NCBI GenBank assembly: GCA_904394685.1
Contig: CAJFNK010000032.1
Span: 1-34,551, forward strand
Source: Candidatus Heritagella gallinarum
Lineage (GTDB): Bacteria > Bacillota > Clostridia > Oscillospirales > Acutalibacteraceae
Direction of reading: 5' to 3'
Length of the DNA stretch: 34,551 nt
Made by a program: the position numbers and the translations under genes. Under the pieces are notes generated by a model. The model worked only from the letters and a program-made list of their open reading frames with translations. It made no database searches and was not told where the DNA came from. Positions 24,393 to 32,145 of this stretch are shown piece after piece (the first letter of the stretch is position 1; each line of letters opens with the position of its first letter).

Positions 24393-25211
24393 ATGAGCAT
24401 CACTGACATTGAAATTATTAAAGGCTATATCCGTCTCACGGAGGATGCAGTCCGCAAGGGCTGGCATGAGCGTAACGGCGGTAATTTTTCTTACCGTATG
24501 AAGCCAGAGGAAGTGGAGGAGACCCGCCCTTACTTCCGGGAGCCGGGGGAGTGGCAAGAGATTGGCACAAGCGTACCAGGGCTTGCCGGGGAATATTTTA
24601 TGGTCACCGGCAGCGGGAAGTTCTTGCGGAACGTGACGCTAGCGCCGCAGGATAACTTTGCCATTATCGAGCTGGACGAAACCGGAACGAAGTATCGCAT
24701 TGTTTGGGGGCTGGAAAAGGGAGGCCGTCCAACCAGCGAACTGCCCAGCCACCTGATGAACCACGAGGTGAAAAAGGAGCGTACCGGCGGGAAACATCGT
24801 GTCATTCTTCATTCCCACACGCCGAACATCATTGCCCTGACCTTTGTGCTTCCGCTGGAGGACGAGGTATTTACACGGGAACTTTGGGAAATGGCTACGG
24901 AATGTCCGGTGGTGTTCCCCGACGGCGTTGGCGTGGTGCCGTGGATGGTTCCCGGCGGCCGTGAGATTGCTGTTGCGACCAGCGAACTGATGAAAAAATA
25001 TGATGTTGCCATCTGGGCGCATCATGGGGTTTTCTGCTCCGGTGAGGACTTCGACTTGACCTTTGGCCTGTTGGATACGGTGGAGAAATCAGCAGAGATT
25101 CTGGTGAAGGTTCTTTCGATGGGAGGAAAGCGCCAGACGATTACCTCGGATAACTTCCGTGACTTGGCAAAAGACTTTGGCGTTACATTGCCGGAACGGT
25201 TTTTAAAGTGA
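24393..25211 (+). CDS. rhaD: Rhamnulose-1-phosphate aldolase
   Basis: This 272-residue class II aldolase splits L-rhamnulose-1-phosphate into dihydroxyacetone phosphate and L-lactaldehyde using zinc. Ligands and catalytic residues line up with the E. coli enzyme: E116 (TSELPSH), H140 and H142 (LHSHTPN) and H211 (IWAHHGV), each one position from E. coli E117, H141, H143 and H212. The N-terminus RNGGNFSYR forms the phosphate-binding part. I chose the ATG at 24393, preceded by AAAGGAATCCGAA, since the longer frame would extend into rhaA. It is the second gene of the rhaA operon. The kinase that makes its substrate is not in the window. Confidence 0.95.
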   Translation: MSITDIEIIKGYIRLTEDAVRKGWHERNGGNFSYRMKPEEVEETRPYFREPGEWQEIGTSVPGLAGEYFMVTGSGKFLRNVTLAPQDNFAIIELDETGTKYRIVWGLEKGGRPTSELPSHLMNHEVKKERTGGKHRVILHSHTPNIIALTFVLPLEDEVFTRELWEMATECPVVFPDGVGVVPWMVPGGREIAVATSELMKKYDVAIWAHHGVFCSGEDFDLTFGLLDTVEKSAEILVKVLSMGGKRQTITSDNFRDLAKDFGVTLPERFLK

Positions 25212-25248
25212 AAATATTCATAAAATCGTTCACAATAATCCTATTTTT

Positions 25249-25277
25249 TTGACAATAAATGTGCTACAATGTAGACA
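25249..25277 (+). promoter_or_regulatory. Promoter of fucO
   Basis: TTGACA (25249-25254) and TAGACA (25272-25277) are separated by 17 bp. fucO can therefore be transcribed apart from rhaAD. Confidence 0.65.
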
Positions 25278-25290
25278 GTTACTAAAACCT

Positions 25291-25305
25291 GGAATCAAGA
25301 ATTCC
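25291..25305. promoter_or_regulatory. Inverted repeat downstream of the fucO promoter
   Basis: GGAAT-N5-ATTCC is a perfect repeat located about 8-22 bp after the predicted start, a usual place for a repressor. No matching regulator is identified. Confidence 0.4.
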
Positions 25306-25335
25306 GGTCGTATTTTATAAAGGAGTGTATTACCA

Positions 25336-26484
25336 ATGGCAAGAATGATTCTCAATGAAACCTCTTATTTTGGCAAAGGTTCAATTTCCAATGTGGCAGT
25401 TGAAGTGAAAGCCCGTGGACTTAAAAAAGTTCTGCTGGTAACTGATAAAGATCTCGTAAAGTTCAATGTTGCCACCAAGGTCATGAAGGTGATGGATGAC
25501 GCCGGTATCCCCTACACCGTGTATGACGATATCAAGGCCAACCCCACCATCGAAAATGTGCAGACCGGCGTAGAGATCTGCAAAAAAGAAGGAGCAGACT
25601 GCATCGTAGCAGTAGGCGGCGGCAGCGTGATCGATACCAGTAAGGCTATCGCAATCATCATGACCAACCCGGAGTTTGCTGATGTGCGTTCTCTCGAAGG
25701 TGTGGCCGACACCAAGAATCCCTGCCTGCCCATCATTGCAATCTCTACCACCTCCGGCACCGCTGCTGAGGTTACCATCAACTATGTTATCACCGATGTT
25801 GAAAAGCGCCGCAAGTTTGTCTGCGTTGACCCCCACGATATCCCGGTTGTGGCAATTGTTGACCCCGAAATGTCTGCTTCCATGCCCAAGGGCCTGTGCG
25901 CTGCTACCGGTATGGACGCTCTGACCCACGCAATCGAAGGCTACATCACCAAGGGCGCTTGGGAGCTGACCGATATGCTGCACCTCAAGGCAATCGAGAT
26001 CATCGCCCGTTCGCTGCGTAAGTCTGTGGCTGGCGACATCGACGGCCGTGAGGATATGGCTGTGGGTCAGTACATTGCTGGTATGGGCTTCTCCAACGTG
26101 GGTCTGGGTATTGTTCACTCTATGGCACACCCCCTCAGCGCTCTGTATGACACCCCGCATGGTGTTGCTTGCGCTACCATCCTGCCCACCGTTCTGGAGT
26201 ATAACGCAGAGGCCAGCGGTGAGAAGTATCGTGAGATCGCCCGTGCAATGGGTGTAGAAGGCGTTGACGCTATGTCTCAGGAAGAATATCGCAAGGCAGC
26301 TGTCCAGGCTGTCCGTCAGCTGGGCATCGATGTGGGTATTCCGCAGAAGGTCAGCGAGGTTGGCGTAAAAGAGGAAGATATCCGCTTCCTGGCAGAGTCT
26401 GCTATGGCAGATGCCTGCACCCCTGGCAATCCCAAGGATCCCACCCTGGAAGATGTGGAAGCTCTGTATCGTTCCATGATGTAA
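25336..26484 (+). CDS. fucO: Lactaldehyde reductase (iron-containing alcohol dehydrogenase)
   Basis: This 382-residue protein is a group III iron-dependent alcohol dehydrogenase close to FucO, which reduces L-lactaldehyde to L-1,2-propanediol with NADH. The nucleotide-binding loop is GGGSVIDTSKA (94-104). Metal ligands are D194, H198, H261 and H275, each two positions from the E. coli FucO set (D196, H200, H263, H277). AAAGGAGTGTATTACCA precedes the ATG. It follows rhaD by 124 bp, with its own promoter, and would consume the lactaldehyde made by RhaD. Codon use is biased to GCC/ATC/CTG, which suggests high expression. A strong terminator follows. Confidence 0.93.
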   Translation: MARMILNETSYFGKGSISNVAVEVKARGLKKVLLVTDKDLVKFNVATKVMKVMDDAGIPYTVYDDIKANPTIENVQTGVEICKKEGADCIVAVGGGSVIDTSKAIAIIMTNPEFADVRSLEGVADTKNPCLPIIAISTTSGTAAEVTINYVITDVEKRRKFVCVDPHDIPVVAIVDPEMSASMPKGLCAATGMDALTHAIEGYITKGAWELTDMLHLKAIEIIARSLRKSVAGDIDGREDMAVGQYIAGMGFSNVGLGIVHSMAHPLSALYDTPHGVACATILPTVLEYNAEASGEKYREIARAMGVEGVDAMSQEEYRKAAVQAVRQLGIDVGIPQKVSEVGVKEEDIRFLAESAMADACTPGNPKDPTLEDVEALYRSMM

Positions 26485-26503
26485 TTATTATCAATTCAGG
26501 AAA

Positions 26504-26537
26504 ACAGCCTGACACTAGTTGTCAGGCTGTTTTTTTG
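26504..26537 (+). terminator. Terminator of fucO
   Basis: ACAGCCTGACA pairs with TGTCAGGCTGT over 11 perfect base pairs around CTAGT, followed by a run of T. Confidence 0.92.
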
Positions 26538-26655
26538 GGATTATGCATGAAAATCGACAAAATAACGGTAAAAATGAGTAAACCTGACTGTTTTTGTTTG
26601 TGTTAAATACATGAAAAGTTTGTGAAAAAAATCACGAATTTTAGAGAAGAAATTC

Positions 26656-26684
26656 TTGCACAGTTTTGAAGGTTGTGCTAAAAT
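26656..26684 (+). promoter_or_regulatory. Promoter of the antiporter gene
   Basis: TTGCAC (26656-26661) and TAAAAT (26679-26684) are separated by 17 bp, 44 bp before the gene. The rest of the 244-bp gap is AT-rich with nothing else seen. Confidence 0.7.
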
Positions 26685-26728
26685 GTCCTCTGTAAACCGC
26701 ATATATAAATAAGAAAGAGAAAGGGCAG

Positions 26729-28036
26729 ATGAGTATGACGTATAATTTTCTTTTGGATCTGGCGCTGATTCTGCTGTGTACCAAGGTGTTGGGCTTGCTG
26801 ACACGCAACTTTAAAATGCCGCAGGTTGTAGGCGCTTTGCTGGCGGGTGTGATTTTGGGGCCCGCTGTGTTGAACGTACTCAGTGATAAAGATTTTATCA
26901 CAAAAATTTCCGAAATCGGCGTTATCGTATTGATGTTTACCGCAGGTATGGAAACGGATATCAAGGAACTGAAAAAGACAGGCAAAGCCTCCTTTATCAT
27001 CGCCTTGTGCGGTGTATTGGTTCCGCTGGGCGGCGGCTTTTTGCTGGCTTATCTGTTCAACGGCCCGGATATGTCCGAAGGAGCAACGGCCAGCCTGTTC
27101 CTTCAGAACATGTTTATCGGTGTAATCCTCACCGCTACCTCGGTAAGTATTACCGTTGAAACCCTGAAAGAGATGGGCAAGCTGAATACCCGTGCAGGTA
27201 ATGCGATCTTGGGCGCTGCCATTATCGACGATATTCTGGGTATTATCGCACTGACTATTATCACCAGTATGGCTGATCCCACTGTGCAGATCGGAATCGT
27301 TCTGCTGAAAGTGGTTGCGTTCTTTGTGTTTGCCGGAGTTGCAGGCTTTGTATTCTTCCTGTTCTTCCGTAAGCTGCAAAACCATTATCACAAAGATATG
27401 CGCCGTTTCGTAATATTGGCATTTGTATTCTGTCTGGTGATTTCCTATTGTGCAGAGGAATTCTTCGGAGTGGCCGATATCACCGGTGCATTTATTGCTG
27501 GTTTGATTATTTCCAACACAGAGCGTGCTCCTTATATTGCTTCCCGCTTTGAAACTTTGTCTTATACATTGATTTCCCCTGTATTCTTTGCCAGCATCGG
27601 CTTAAAAATGACGATGCCCGAAATGACCCCGCACATCATTATTTTCTCCATCCTGCTGATGATAATCGCTGTTTTGACCAAGATTATCGGCTGTGGACTT
27701 GGCGCTAAAATTTGCAAGTTCGGTACTCGTGAATCGATTCAGGTTGGCGTGGGAATGATATCCCGTGGTGAGGTTGCCTTGATTGTAGCGACCAAAGGCG
27801 CAGCACTGGGATTGATGTCCAATATGTTTATGGGGCCTGTGATCCTGACCGTTGTGGTTACCACCGTGATTGCTCCTATCCTGCTGAAAATTGCCTTTGC
27901 AAGCCGTAAAAACGGAAAAGGCGGCGGAGAAGATCAGAAGATCGAAGAAACGGAACTTGTTAAAAACTATAATATTGCTATGCGTGGCGAGGATACAAAT
28001 GAGGAAGAAGAAATCCCCGCTGGCGCCCGTTCCTAA
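26729..28036 (+). CDS. CPA2-family cation/proton antiporter
   Basis: This 435-residue membrane protein is a sodium or potassium/proton antiporter of the CPA2 (KefB/NapA-like) family. It has about 12-13 hydrophobic helices. Key patterns are MPQVVGALLAGVILGP near residue 30, FTAGMETDIKELKK, the GAAIIDDILGIIAL segment holding the conserved Asp pair of the transport site, and GMISRGEVALIVAT. The last 40 residues are a hydrophilic, acidic tail with no TrkA-N domain, so this is not a full Kef-type channel. AAAGGGCAG precedes the ATG; a second ATG two codons on is possible. It is a single-gene unit with its own promoter. Ion choice is not readable. Confidence 0.9.
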   Translation: MSMTYNFLLDLALILLCTKVLGLLTRNFKMPQVVGALLAGVILGPAVLNVLSDKDFITKISEIGVIVLMFTAGMETDIKELKKTGKASFIIALCGVLVPLGGGFLLAYLFNGPDMSEGATASLFLQNMFIGVILTATSVSITVETLKEMGKLNTRAGNAILGAAIIDDILGIIALTIITSMADPTVQIGIVLLKVVAFFVFAGVAGFVFFLFFRKLQNHYHKDMRRFVILAFVFCLVISYCAEEFFGVADITGAFIAGLIISNTERAPYIASRFETLSYTLISPVFFASIGLKMTMPEMTPHIIIFSILLMIIAVLTKIIGCGLGAKICKFGTRESIQVGVGMISRGEVALIVATKGAALGLMSNMFMGPVILTVVVTTVIAPILLKIAFASRKNGKGGGEDQKIEETELVKNYNIAMRGEDTNEEEEIPAGARS

Positions 28037-28061
28037 TTCTCTAACAGTTACTAGTAATTAT

Positions 28062-28103
28062 AAAAGCAGCAGCACCAGTTTTTATACTGGGGCTGCTGCT
28101 TTT
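28062..28103. terminator. Bidirectional terminator
   Basis: AAAAGCAGCAGC-a-CCAGT pairs with ACTGG-g-GCTGCTGCTTTT with one mismatch. It lies between the convergent antiporter and lipoprotein genes. Confidence 0.88.
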
Positions 28104-28147
28104 TCGTCTGTGTGGGCTTTCGTTTGGTTTTTATGATAAAAGGGGAA

Positions 28148-28756
28148 TTATTCGTTTTTGGATTCTTCTTCGGGTTCTGGCCACTCAAATTCTTCGACTT
28201 TAGAGTTGTCCTCCTTGTTTAGCACCTTGACCATCATAGAAGGATGTTCCTCATAATCCTGATTAAAGTAATGGTATAGTTGAATTGAAGGCCAAATCGC
28301 TCTGGTAATGGTGCGGTCATTTCCTTTTTGATAGGCCTCTTTATCAACGGTCAGAGTCAATGTGGAAAAATCATCCGAAACAGATATCTGATGGATAGAA
28401 GGATAACGCTCGTCATCCAGCAACTCCTCTACGGAATCTTTGAGGTTCATTCTCATTTCTGTTACCAGACGGCGGTGCGCTGTGGCGGTCATCTGATAAC
28501 AAATGTCGCCGTTTTTCTCCTGTGTTACGCTGGTAGCACCCTGTTTTTTTGCAGTTTTTTCAATCTCCTCCAAAGAGCTCCCTTCAAAAAAGCTGGCCGG
28601 GATTTGAATTTTTACCATGGTTTCTACCACCTGAGAACTGGAAGATTCATCAGCACTTGATGATTCATCTGTATCCTGAGAACATGCGGCAAAAAGCGAA
28701 GCAGAGAGCAAGGCTGATAATAAAATACACAGAGATTTTTTGAGAGCAAATTTCAT
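28148..28756 (-). CDS. Small lipoprotein, function unknown
   Basis: This 202-residue protein begins with a signal peptide, KKSLCILLSALLSASLFAAC, so Cys25 is a likely lipid anchor. A Ser/Asp/Glu-rich stretch (about 28-45) follows as a spacer. The rest is a soluble domain with alternating charged strands (VKIQIPASFFEG, QMTATAHRRLVTEM, DDFSTLTLTVDKE) and a highly acidic C-terminus (EFEWPEPEEESKNE). I do not recognise the family. I chose the ATG at 28756 because the signal peptide begins there; a longer frame adds 35 residues without a ribosome site. It is divergent from the ADP-ribosylglycohydrolase gene. Confidence 0.75.
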   Translation of the reverse strand: MKFALKKSLCILLSALLSASLFAACSQDTDESSSADESSSSQVVETMVKIQIPASFFEGSSLEEIEKTAKKQGATSVTQEKNGDICYQMTATAHRRLVTEMRMNLKDSVEELLDDERYPSIHQISVSDDFSTLTLTVDKEAYQKGNDRTITRAIWPSIQLYHYFNQDYEEHPSMMVKVLNKEDNSKVEEFEWPEPEEESKNE

Positions 28757-28851
28757 GAAAATTAACACCATCCTATCATAATATACGTCAGGAAACCTTG
28801 TGAACCTACCGCTTTTACCAAAAGAAAAGGATTCAGGATAAAACAGTAGCG

Positions 28852-28880
28852 TTTCCAACAAAAATCGTGTATACTATAAT
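28852..28880 (+). promoter_or_regulatory. Promoter of the ADP-ribosylglycohydrolase operon
   Basis: TTTCCA (28852-28857) and TATAAT (28875-28880) are separated by 17 bp, about 50 bp before the gene start. Confidence 0.6.
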
Positions 28881-28931
28881 TATCATAACACAGAATTCCA
28901 ATTGGGAAAAGGGAGGGAAACGTCTTTCTTT

Positions 28932-29723
28932 ATGTATGGGGCCATTTTGGGAGATATTGCTGGCTCCCGATTTGAATTCAGCAAGCCGGATGGCTTTCGG
29001 CATCAAGATGTGGAACTGTTTGCCAAAGGGTGCTTTTATACAGATGATACTGTAATGACGGTGGCAACCAAATATGCGATCAAAAAAGGGGTTCCTTATG
29101 CAAAAGCATATGGGCTTTTTGGAAAGAAATATCCCAAGGTTGGATACGGCACTATGTTCAAACGGTGGTTGGATACCTGTTCTGAAAAAGGGTATAACAG
29201 TTTTGGTAACGGAGCTGCTATGCGTGTCAGCTATATTGGACACCATTTTCAAACGCTGGAAGAAGTAGAAAAGGAAGCGGGAAAGAGCGCAATCTGCACC
29301 CATAATCATCCCGAAGGCGTAAAAGGGGCGGTCGTAACAGCCGGGTGCATTTTTCTGGCAAGAAATGGATATTCTAAAAAAGAGATTCGACGGTATGCTT
29401 CCCGGAATTTTGGATATAGCCTGCGTAAGCCTCTGTTTTTACGGCGGCCGTTCTCAAAGTTTGACATTTCCTGTCAGGGAAGTATCCCTTTGGCGCTGGT
29501 GTGTTTTCTCGAAAGCGAAAGCTGGGAAAGCTGTATCCGTAACGTGTTCAGTGTTAAATGCGATACCGATACCATAGGATGTATCGCCGGAGGCATTGCA
29601 GATGCCTTTTATGGTGGAACCGGATTTGATGAGGAGGCTCTGCTCCGGCGTTATCTGATTAAACCCAATGAGTATGGGAGATTGGATACATTTTTATACG
29701 ACTGGGCAAAAATGCCCGATTGA
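28932..29723 (+). CDS. ADP-ribosylglycohydrolase (DraG/ARH family)
   Basis: This 263-residue protein belongs to the ADP-ribosylglycohydrolase family, magnesium enzymes that remove ADP-ribose from proteins or other targets. All family motifs are present: GAILGDIAGSRFEF at the N-terminus, TDDT at 37-40 and DTDT at 211-214 holding the two metals, GNGAAMR near 92-98, THNHPEG near 123-129 and GCIAGGIADAFYG after the second metal motif. So the enzyme is likely active. I start it at the ATG at 28932, 14 bases after GGGAGGG; a TTG at 28902 would lie inside that site. It is followed 13 bp later by a small gene, and a terminator ends the pair. No ADP-ribosyltransferase is recognised nearby, so its substrate is open. 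Confidence 0.9.
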   Translation: MYGAILGDIAGSRFEFSKPDGFRHQDVELFAKGCFYTDDTVMTVATKYAIKKGVPYAKAYGLFGKKYPKVGYGTMFKRWLDTCSEKGYNSFGNGAAMRVSYIGHHFQTLEEVEKEAGKSAICTHNHPEGVKGAVVTAGCIFLARNGYSKKEIRRYASRNFGYSLRKPLFLRRPFSKFDISCQGSIPLALVCFLESESWESCIRNVFSVKCDTDTIGCIAGGIADAFYGGTGFDEEALLRRYLIKPNEYGRLDTFLYDWAKMPD

Positions 29724-29736
29724 AAGGAAGAAAAGA

Positions 29737-30204
29737 ATGATCGTTGAAACCTATCAGTCATCACTTGTGCTGCGAAAGCTCAAGGCAGGCGAGGTCTATC
29801 GTGCGTTACCGAGTATTTCTCTAAACCGTGCATACCGGTGCTTGGCAGATATGTTGGGGTTGAACTGCGAGTGTCCGGTGTTTGGAGTACTGCGTTTTCA
29901 CCGAAAGTGCAGCGATGGAAAGGGTTCCAGCAGCGTGAAACTGACACTCAATGTTCCGAATGACCATGTATGGCTGACGGAATACTCTGATTGGGCTGAC
30001 TTTTTGTTTAATCTCAAATATACCAAGCCTCATGATTATACAAGAGTTGATCCTCTCTGCATGGAAGAATTTCCGCAGCGAAAGCTGAACAAGCTGATTC
30101 ATTCCATCAAGCATCAAAAGCGTCCTTTCCAGTATCGGGTTCCTCAGGTGATTCTGGAAGAAATCCGGCCGGAATGGTTGGTAAAGTATAAAGTGAAAAC
30201 ATAA
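29737..30204 (+). CDS. DUF3841-like small protein, partner of the ADP-ribosylglycohydrolase
   Basis: This 155-residue protein has no signal peptide or membrane helix. From memory its pattern resembles DUF3841: an N-terminal strand-helix (VETYQSSLVLRKLKAGEVYRA), an AY..L..M segment (NRAYRCLADMLGL), a central LNVPNDHVWLTEYSDWADFLFN, and a C-terminal PQVILEEIRPEWLVKYK. DUF3841 has no established function, and this copy is a little short. AAAGGAAG precedes the ATG. It lies 13 bp after the ADP-ribosylglycohydrolase stop and shares its promoter and terminator. The protein is basic. A role as modifier, target or partner in ADP-ribosylation is a guess from context. Two frames upstream in the same register are excluded by the ribosome site. 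Confidence 0.6.
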   Translation: MIVETYQSSLVLRKLKAGEVYRALPSISLNRAYRCLADMLGLNCECPVFGVLRFHRKCSDGKGSSSVKLTLNVPNDHVWLTEYSDWADFLFNLKYTKPHDYTRVDPLCMEEFPQRKLNKLIHSIKHQKRPFQYRVPQVILEEIRPEWLVKYKVKT

Positions 30205-30245
30205 TATAAAGAAATGATTACGAAGTTTATATCCTGTAAACATGG

Positions 30246-30284
30246 AAAGAACCCGGCAACGCAGTCAGTGTTGCCGGGTTCTTT
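30246..30284 (+). terminator. Terminator of the ADP-ribosylglycohydrolase operon
   Basis: AAAGAACCCGGCAAC pairs with GTTGCCGGGTTCTTT over 15 perfect base pairs around a 9-base loop. It may also serve the convergent flavoprotein gene. Confidence 0.92.
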
Positions 30285-30409
30285 CTATGTCTGTAAAGGA
30301 TATGAGAAAGCAATAGAGAGAAAGTTCATATGTGGACTTTAAGTTTTATGATTTCCAAGAGAGGTAAAATTAAAGAAAAGTAAGCTTCATATTGGATTTG
30401 TGATCTTGT

Positions 30410-31891
30410 TTATCTGCAAAAAGATAATTCAGAAGTTTTCCGATTTATCGATTTAACATAAGCAGCGGCATTTTCACCGGCCATTCGTCCGGTATTCAAT
30501 GCATATCCCATGGTGTTACCGGGTAGCAGGAACATATAGCTGTCACCATAGATAGTACAGGTGTCCGTACCGGCAGCATACAAGCCGGGGATCGGGTCGA
30601 AATCAGGGGTGAGGACTTCAGTGTAATGGTTGATTTTGATACCGCCGAGCGTGCCATATGCACCGGGGAAGAATTTTGCAGCATAAAACGGAGCACGAAC
30701 AATAGGTTTGAGATAATCGGCACGCTTCCCGAACTGCTCATCATGTGTATCACAGTAATAATTATAGGTTTCAACAGTTTTCAGGAAGGTCTTTACTTCG
30801 ATTCCAGCCTTTTCGGCCAGTTCTTCCAGCGTATCAGCCTTAAAAACATAGGGGTTGCCGTTTTCAATGGCGTTTTCAAGGTCTTCATCAAAGCCTTCAC
30901 AGTTGCTGCGGTTTAGCACCATGCTCTGCACATCCACACCATGCCGCACATATTGACGCTTAATATTTTCATCCAGAATCATGATGCCGCAGCGCCCTTT
31001 CTGAATATTCACAGCGTTGGCGGCAAAGGTGCAGTTTTCAAAGAGCTCCTCATTATAAAAACGTTCACCCTGATAATTTACCAGAAGGTTAGGCTGATTA
31101 AAAGCCGCACGGACAGATTCGGTCAGGTGATCTCCGGGTAAAGAAATGGCCAGCTCCATCTGAATATCAGTGGTGCCGCCACCGACTTCCTGTGCCATAC
31201 GCATGCCATCGCCTACCAGACCGGGAATCCGGAACCCGAAGAAATCCTTGTCGTAAATATAGCCGGTTTTTTCCCGCACCAGCTTCTCGTTAAACCCGAA
31301 TCCGCCAGTACAGATAATTGCAGCAGAACAGTTAATCTGGATTTCCTCGCCGGTTTTGGTTTTGGCAATCACGCCGGTTATTTTTCCATCCTGTTTGACT
31401 AGATGATCGCCGGCCGTTTCAAAAAGGATTTGGACACCTAATGCTACTGCCCGCTCTGTCATACGCTTAATCATGGTAGCAGCTGCACGGGGGCCGGGTT
31501 TGCCGGATTCCGGTTTGACAATGTGCCAAGTTGCCTCCGAGCCGGGGAAATAGCGGGAGGCTTTATAAAATTCCACGCCCATATCCTGAAGCCAGGCAAT
31601 GGTGTCGCCGGATTTCTCAAAATACTGTTTTACCAGATTGGCATCTACCCGCCAGTGGGTATAGGTCATGAACATCTCGAAGGCTTTTTCTACGGTAACA
31701 GAAGAAAGTTCTTCCCTTTGTACGGTTGTGTTCAGACCAAGTGGGCCCATTCCCATATTGGCTGCGCCACCGGTATTCATTGCTTTTTCCAATGCAATAA
31801 CCGACTGACCGTTTTCAGCCGCTGCAATGGCAGCCGCCAGGCCAGAAGGGCCGCAGGCGATGACGACGACATCTGTTTTCATAGTTTTCAC
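30410..31891 (-). CDS. FAD-dependent reductase, fumarate-reductase flavoprotein-like
   Basis: This 493-residue protein is of the FAD_binding_2 family that includes fumarate and urocanate reductases and ketosteroid dehydrogenases. The dinucleotide fold is VVVIACGPSGLAAAIAAAENG (key GxSGLAAA), followed by GGAANMGMG, the AIICTGGFGFN strand, and the C-terminal GLYAAGTDTCTIYG and LPGNTMGYALNTGRMAGENAA. There is no Tat signal, heme or FMN-binding domain, so it is a soluble cytoplasmic enzyme. I start it at the GTG at 31891, seven bases after GGAGGG; the ATG at 31906 overlaps that ribosome site. It is divergent from an MFS transporter that may bring in its substrate, probably an unsaturated or keto compound. 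The substrate is unknown. Confidence 0.85.
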   Translation of the reverse strand: MKTMKTDVVVIACGPSGLAAAIAAAENGQSVIALEKAMNTGGAANMGMGPLGLNTTVQREELSSVTVEKAFEMFMTYTHWRVDANLVKQYFEKSGDTIAWLQDMGVEFYKASRYFPGSEATWHIVKPESGKPGPRAAATMIKRMTERAVALGVQILFETAGDHLVKQDGKITGVIAKTKTGEEIQINCSAAIICTGGFGFNEKLVREKTGYIYDKDFFGFRIPGLVGDGMRMAQEVGGGTTDIQMELAISLPGDHLTESVRAAFNQPNLLVNYQGERFYNEELFENCTFAANAVNIQKGRCGIMILDENIKRQYVRHGVDVQSMVLNRSNCEGFDEDLENAIENGNPYVFKADTLEELAEKAGIEVKTFLKTVETYNYYCDTHDEQFGKRADYLKPIVRAPFYAAKFFPGAYGTLGGIKINHYTEVLTPDFDPIPGLYAAGTDTCTIYGDSYMFLLPGNTMGYALNTGRMAGENAAAYVKSINRKTSELSFCR

Positions 31892-31948
31892 AGTAGTTCC
31901 CTCCATTTTGTAATTAAATATATAACGATATAGTCCAAGATTTATTCT

Positions 31949-31967
31949 ATCTCTATTATAAAGAGAT
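31949..31967. promoter_or_regulatory. Inverted repeat over the -10 box of the flavoprotein gene
   Basis: ATCTCT-N7-AGAGAT is a perfect repeat whose centre contains the -10 box of the minus-strand promoter. A bound repressor would block RNA polymerase directly. Confidence 0.5.
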
Positions 31968-31983
31968 TTATGAAGAAAATCAA
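31955..31983 (-). promoter_or_regulatory. Promoter of the flavoprotein gene
   Basis: On the minus strand TTGATT (31978-31983) and TATAAT (31955-31960) are separated by 17 bp. Confidence 0.7.
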
Positions 31984-31992
31984 TAATTTTCA

Positions 31993-32044
31993 GAAAATAA
32001 ATGTAAAAATTTGAAAATAAATATTGTAAATTTCTGAAAATAAG
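31993..32044. repeat. Three GAAAATAA repeats between the flavoprotein and MFS genes
   Basis: GAAAATAAA at 31993, GAAAATAAA at 32013 and GAAAATAAG at 32036 recur at 20 and 23 bp, close to two helical turns. The first two are followed by GTAAA. They cover the spacer and upstream part of the MFS promoter. Confidence 0.5.
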
Positions 32045-32052
32045 CTTATAAT
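32024..32052 (+). promoter_or_regulatory. Promoter of the MFS transporter gene
   Basis: TTGTAA (32024-32029) and TATAAT (32047-32052) are separated by 17 bp, about 94 bp before the gene. Confidence 0.75.
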
Positions 32053-32145
32053 AAAAGCAAGATTCCAGTAGTCAGTGTCCATAGGACAGATCATTTCGGT
32101 TCCTGTAAAGTAAGTCTGCAAAAATTCAGAAAAGAGAGGTTGTTT

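Noticed and set aside
25381-26160. 259-codon minus-strand frame opposite fucO
   Set aside because: It lies wholly inside fucO, which has all metal ligands and a ribosome site. The frame arises from biased codon use.
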